From Verrucomicrobiota bacterium (GTDB taxonomy: Bacteria; Verrucomicrobiota; Kiritimatiellia; CAJWTS01), in assembly GCA_027623315.1 (NCBI GenBank), contig JAQBYD010000002.1, positions 1 through 52,139 on the forward strand: DNA of 52,139 nt. Direction: 5' to 3'. The notes below the pieces were generated by a model. It saw nothing but the letters and a program-made list of their open reading frames with translations, was not told the origin of the DNA and made no database searches. Below are positions 48,928 through 52,139 of the stretch, one piece after another. Both the position numbers and the translations under genes were made by a program. The number at the start of each line of letters is the position of its first letter. Within the stretch, counting starts at the first letter, position 1.

Positions 48928-49352
48928 GCACGCGTCGCGAGGGCCGCGAGTGTGCGGTTCAACTCTTGTTCCAGTGGGCGTTCTGTCACGAGGACTCGGA
49001 GAAGGCCTTCATCGCGTATTGGGCTGAGCAGGAAGAGAAATCCCACAAAGACGTCCGCAAGTTTACCGAGGAACTCGTGCGGGGCGTATTGGAACGACGC
49101 GAGGACGTGGACGCCATGATTACGCGATGTGCCGATAACTGGTCGATTTCCCGGATCGCGCGTCTTGATCTTTCGGTCTTGAGACTTGGTGTGTACGAAA
49201 TACTCTTTTGCGCGGATATTCCCGCCGCGGTGACGATTAATGAGGCCGTGGACCTGGCGAAGTACTTTAGCTCACGCGAATCCGGGCGCTTTGTGAATGG
49301 GGTTCTGGATCGAGTTCGCAAGGAACTCGACCAGGGCGCGGAGGTCTCCTGA
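48924..49352 (+). CDS. nusB: Transcription antitermination factor NusB
   Basis: 142 residues. Typical NusB pattern: MSTRREGRECAVQLLFQWAF at the N-terminus (RNA-binding basic patch) and WSISRIARLDLSVLRLGVYEILFCADIPAAVTINEAVDLAKYFSS in the conserved core. NusB binds boxA RNA with NusE to prevent termination in rRNA operons; two boxA sites are in this window. It overlaps ribH (ATGA), an order ribH-nusB that is very common. ftsY follows after one base. Confidence 0.95.
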   Translation: MSTRREGRECAVQLLFQWAFCHEDSEKAFIAYWAEQEEKSHKDVRKFTEELVRGVLERREDVDAMITRCADNWSISRIARLDLSVLRLGVYEILFCADIPAAVTINEAVDLAKYFSSRESGRFVNGVLDRVRKELDQGAEVS

Positions 49353-49353
49353 G

Positions 49354-50238
49354 GTGGCGAAGTGGATGCAGGCGCTGGCCAGGACGCGTGATTCACTGAG
49401 CGGCGGACTCGTCAATATTCTCCTGGGTAGCGATTCGCTCGAGGAGTCCCAGATCGAGGAGATGCAGGCCCGCTTGATCGCGGCCGACATTCCCGCGCGG
49501 CTGGCCATGGCGTGGACTGACGCGGCACGGAATCTCCCGGATGCAGATGCGCTGCATGCCCGCATTGGCGCGCAGATCAAAGACGTTCTGGACGGTCACC
49601 CGCCCTTTACCTGGCAGGCCCCGGCGAGTCCGTTGGTGGTGCTTGTGGTTGGCGTGAACGGGTCGGGCAAGACAACCACGACGGCCAAGTTGGCCTCGAT
49701 GCTGAAACGCCTGGGGATGAAGCCGCTTCTCGCGGCGGCCGACACCTTTCGTGCAGCCGGTTCCGATCAGCTGCGCATCTGGGGGGAGCGCGTGGGTTGC
49801 GAAGTGGTTTATGGCGCGCAGGGCCAGGATGCGTCCGCCGTGGCCTATGACGCGGTGCAGGCTGGAATCGCGCGTCAGTCCGACGTGGTGCTGATCGATA
49901 CCGCCGGGCGCATGCACACGCGTGGGCCTCTCATGCAGGAACTGCAGAAGATGACGCGCTCGATTGGCAAGGCGATGCCCGGTGCGCCGCATGAACGGTG
50001 GATCGTGCTCGACGCCTCGCTCGGCCACAATGCGATTTCGCAGGCCCGTCTCTTCCACGAGGCCGTGGGGTTGACCGGGGTGGTGATCTCCAAGCTCGAT
50101 GGATCGTCCAGGGGTGGATTCCTTCTGTCGATTCGCCAGGAGCTTGATCTGCCGCTCTACTTCGCCGGGCTGGGCGAGGGCGAAGAGGACCTGGTGCCGT
50201 TTGAGGCGGCTGAGTACGTCTCCGCCGTGTTGGGCTGA
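49354..50238 (+). CDS. ftsY: Signal recognition particle receptor FtsY (short form)
   Basis: 294 residues: N and G domains only, without the acidic A domain of E. coli. The GTPase motifs are GVNGSGKTTTTAKLA (P-loop), ADTFRAAGSDQL, DTAGRMH (G3) and SKLDGSSRGG (G4), then GLGEGEEDLVPF. FtsY docks SRP-ribosome complexes at the membrane. The GTG start is chosen because GGAGG lies nine bases before it, one base after the nusB stop. An in-frame region upstream would overlap nusB. Confidence 0.93.
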   Translation: MAKWMQALARTRDSLSGGLVNILLGSDSLEESQIEEMQARLIAADIPARLAMAWTDAARNLPDADALHARIGAQIKDVLDGHPPFTWQAPASPLVVLVVGVNGSGKTTTTAKLASMLKRLGMKPLLAAADTFRAAGSDQLRIWGERVGCEVVYGAQGQDASAVAYDAVQAGIARQSDVVLIDTAGRMHTRGPLMQELQKMTRSIGKAMPGAPHERWIVLDASLGHNAISQARLFHEAVGLTGVVISKLDGSSRGGFLLSIRQELDLPLYFAGLGEGEEDLVPFEAAEYVSAVLG

Positions 50239-50263
50239 TCGAGACGGTGTTTCATCACGTGCC

Positions 50264-51349
50264 ATGAATCATGAGCAGCACATGCAAATCGCGCTCTCGC
50301 TGGCGCGGGAGGGGCTCGGACTGACGCGTCCCAATCCACCCGTCGGCGCCATCGTCTGCCGGGGCGCGAGCGTGCTTGGCAAGGGTACGCATCGCCGCGC
50401 CGGGGGACCCCATGCCGAGGTCGCAGCACTGCAGCAGTCCGGACGGCGGGCGCGTGGCAGCACGCTATACGTGACCCTTGAGCCCTGCAGTACGCAGGGC
50501 CGCACCGGCGCTTGCACGGATCTCATTCTCGCTGCGGGTATTCGGCGAGTCGTGGTGGCTGTGACGGACCCCAATCCCGATCACGCGGGCCGGGGCTTGC
50601 GCCTGTTGCGGAGGCACGGCGTGGATGTCGTGTGCGGCATCTGCCGGGCGGACGGAGAAGCACTGATCGCTCCCTTCCACCGATGGATGACGACAAAACG
50701 CCCCTATGTCACCTTGAAACTCGGGCTTTCGCTGGATGGTTTTCTCGCCGATGCAGCCCGTCGTTCGCAGTGGATTACGGGACCCGCCTCGCGGCGCGAG
50801 GTGCAGGCGATGCGGCGATGCGTGGATGCGATCATGGTCGGGATCGAGACGGTCCGCGCGGACGATCCGAGCCTTACGCCGCGGCCGCGCAAGGGACGCG
50901 AGCCGTTGCGCGTCGTGGTGGATTCTCGCGGCCGCATCCCGCTTGGTTCCACCGTACTGAACGATTCGCGAGTGGGAGCCACCGTGGTCGCGACAACGGA
51001 TGCGTGCCCGCAACGGCGCGCGGCGGCGATTCGAAAGAAGGGTGCGCAGGTGATTCGGTGCCGGGCCTCAAAGGGTGGCGTCTCGATGCCGTCGCTGCTG
51101 GCGGCGTTGGGACGGCTTGACGTTCTTCACGTGCTTTGCGAAGGTGGAGGTGACCTCGCGGGTACGTTGATCCGTCGGGGGCTCGTCGATGAATACGCGC
51201 TGTTCGTGGCGCCGATTCTCCTGGGCGGTGGGGTGAGTGTCGCGGGAAGCCAGGCGTGGGCCCTGGGCGTGGCGCCGAAACTATTGATTACCGAAACCGT
51301 ACGTGTCGGCGACGACCTTCTGTTGCGCGCGGTCCCGAAAAGGAATTGA
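50264..51349 (+). CDS. ribD: Bifunctional riboflavin deaminase/reductase
   Basis: 361 residues. The N-terminal deaminase domain has the zinc ligands in GPHAEVAAL (His50) and LEPCSTQGRTGACTD (Cys75, Cys84) and the RPNPPVGAI motif. The C-terminal reductase has LKLGLSLDGFLAD, DAIMVGIETVRADDPSLTPR and ILLGGG. The two steps convert the GTP cyclohydrolase product into the ribitylamino-uracil phosphate. The dephosphorylation enzyme is not in the window. ATG chosen at the conserved MNHEQHMQIAL start. It overlaps ribE by one base. Confidence 0.95.
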   Translation: MNHEQHMQIALSLAREGLGLTRPNPPVGAIVCRGASVLGKGTHRRAGGPHAEVAALQQSGRRARGSTLYVTLEPCSTQGRTGACTDLILAAGIRRVVVAVTDPNPDHAGRGLRLLRRHGVDVVCGICRADGEALIAPFHRWMTTKRPYVTLKLGLSLDGFLADAARRSQWITGPASRREVQAMRRCVDAIMVGIETVRADDPSLTPRPRKGREPLRVVVDSRGRIPLGSTVLNDSRVGATVVATTDACPQRRAAAIRKKGAQVIRCRASKGGVSMPSLLAALGRLDVLHVLCEGGGDLAGTLIRRGLVDEYALFVAPILLGGGVSVAGSQAWALGVAPKLLITETVRVGDDLLLRAVPKRN

Positions 51350-51945
51350 TGTTTACAGGAATCATAGAGACGCGCGGCGACGTTCGGGAGGTGGCGGTTC
51401 GCGGCGAGGGCTCACGGCTCAAGATTGGATACCCGGCGTGGGACAGCCCGGTCGCGGAAGGGGAGAGTATAGCGGTGAACGGCGTGTGCCTGACGGCGGC
51501 GCAGGTTGGGGCCGACGCTGCGGTGTTCGATGTTCTGAAGGAGACGCTGGACCGCACGAATCTAGGCGGCCTTGCCGTCGGCGCAGGCGTGAACCTTGAA
51601 CGGTCCTTGCGGGTCGGGGATCGCATGGGCGGGCATTTCGTGACCGGACATGTGGATGGCATCGCGCGGGTTCAAGGCATGCGGCCCGTGGGCGACGATA
51701 TCATCGTTCGTCTCGCCTGTAGCGAGGAGCTGATGCGTGGCGTCGTGATGAAGGGGTCCGTCGCCTGTGACGGCATCAGTCTCACCGTGGCCGAGATCGG
51801 CAAGGATGGGTTCGCGGTGCACATCATTCCGTTCACGCGCGAGGAGACCACCTGGGGCGCGCTTTGTGAGGGTGACGCGGTTAATATTGAGATCGATATG
51901 CTGGGACGCTACGTCCAGAAGTATACCGGCACTTTGAATTCCTGA
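51349..51945 (+). CDS. ribE: Riboflavin synthase, alpha subunit
   Basis: 198 residues. Two duplicated barrel domains: first MFTGIIETRGDVREV with NGVCLTAAQV, second FVTGHVDGIARV with CDGISLTVAEIG. It dismutates two lumazine molecules to riboflavin and the RibD product. The start follows the ribD stop with overlap (TGATG) and AAGGA upstream. It is the last gene of the riboflavin cluster. Confidence 0.95.
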   Translation: MFTGIIETRGDVREVAVRGEGSRLKIGYPAWDSPVAEGESIAVNGVCLTAAQVGADAAVFDVLKETLDRTNLGGLAVGAGVNLERSLRVGDRMGGHFVTGHVDGIARVQGMRPVGDDIIVRLACSEELMRGVVMKGSVACDGISLTVAEIGKDGFAVHIIPFTREETTWGALCEGDAVNIEIDMLGRYVQKYTGTLNS

Positions 51946-51990
51946 CTCTCGTCGGCCCCCTACGCCTCGACGTGACGCTCGTCTGCGCCG

Positions 51991-52018
51991 TTGACAAGCT
52001 CTCCCGCTGTGCTATAAA
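51991..52018 (+). promoter_or_regulatory. Sigma-70 type promoter upstream of the last gene
   Basis: Perfect -35 TTGACA and TATAAA with a 16-base spacer, about 30-40 bases before the start codon candidates of the next gene. The remainder of 51946-52047 holds no further gene. Confidence 0.8.
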
Positions 52019-52059
52019 TCATGATTTGGATATGGACACTTTAACAAATGGAGACCGAT

Positions 52060-52139
52060 GTGACGGGCAGTGGTGTTGTCGATAAACTCCTGATTCTGCA
52101 GGAGCGGGATTGTTCGATCCGTCGGATCAATCGCGAGCT
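52060..52139 (+). CDS. Zinc-ribbon coiled-coil protein, partial at window edge
   Basis: Only 26 or so residues are visible: GTG start then TGSGVVDKLLILQERDCSI and further basic residues. The LLxLQERDxxIRR pattern is typical of the start of CT398/DUF164-type proteins with coiled coil and C-terminal zinc ribbon. GGAG lies six bases before the GTG; an ATG at 52048 is in frame and could be the true start. The rest lies outside the window, so identity is tentative. Confidence 0.5.
   Translation, partial: MTGSGVVDKLLILQERDCSIRRINRE

Overview
The window is one contiguous stretch of a GC-rich bacterial chromosome carrying a complete rRNA operon, core housekeeping genes and a large Tad-type pilus/secretion locus. 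The 16S gene carries an exact EUB338-IV probe target (3338-3355). That variant is typical of Lentisphaerae and relatives, and the gene content also fits the PVC superphylum: a fused secDF, abundant Ser/Thr kinases, FHA and PEGA proteins, and a small MKSAYELAMERL protein that I recall as recurring in this group. My best inference is a Kiritimatiellota/Lentisphaerota-type organism. No database search was possible.

Layout. 1-714: 3' end of a DDE transposase, cut by the window edge. 999-2635: a three-gene cluster of a secreted DUF1573 protein, a membrane-anchored rhodanese and a MauE/DoxX-type membrane protein. 2675-8438: rrn operon in the order 16S, tRNA-Ala, tRNA-Ile, 23S, 5S, with a promoter, two boxA-like sites, long base-paired processing arms around both 16S and 23S, and a strong terminator. 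8495-18558: ispD, a metallophosphoesterase, secA, lnt, prfB (with the +1 programmed frameshift), yicC, gmk, a stand-alone coaC and a DUF192 gene, all on the plus strand.

18539-29540 (minus strand) is a tight twelve-gene Tad-like operon. In transcription order it encodes two Flp-like pilins (the first only 57 aa), a TadE-like protein, a TadG-like protein ending in a polyglycine tail, a second TadE-like protein, an unrecognised envelope protein, CpaB, an FHA-CpaF fusion ATPase, TadB, TadC, a transmembrane FHA protein and a five-repeat PEGA protein. A transmembrane Ser/Thr kinase (29720-31741) is divergently transcribed from it. Two FHA-domain proteins inside a Tad operon, next to a kinase, suggest a pilus or secretion machine under phospho-control. 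No secretin, CpaE/TadZ or prepilin peptidase is encoded here.

31731-41186: mtnA, a CPBP protease, a polyprenyl-phosphate-type glycosyltransferase, an RND permease without an adaptor, a small PVC-type protein, a Gfo/Idh oxidoreductase and a second, soluble Ser/Thr kinase. 41437-46994: a Glu/Leu-type dehydrogenase, then tgt-yajC-secDF. 47173-51945: ribBA-ribH-nusB-ftsY-ribD-ribE, supplying most of riboflavin synthesis in one operon together with transcription antitermination and SRP-receptor genes. The window ends in a new gene with a good promoter, probably a zinc-ribbon coiled-coil protein.

Four genes (secA, yajC, secDF, ftsY) belong to protein export. The lipoprotein acyltransferase and the Tad locus make envelope biogenesis the main theme outside the rrn operon.
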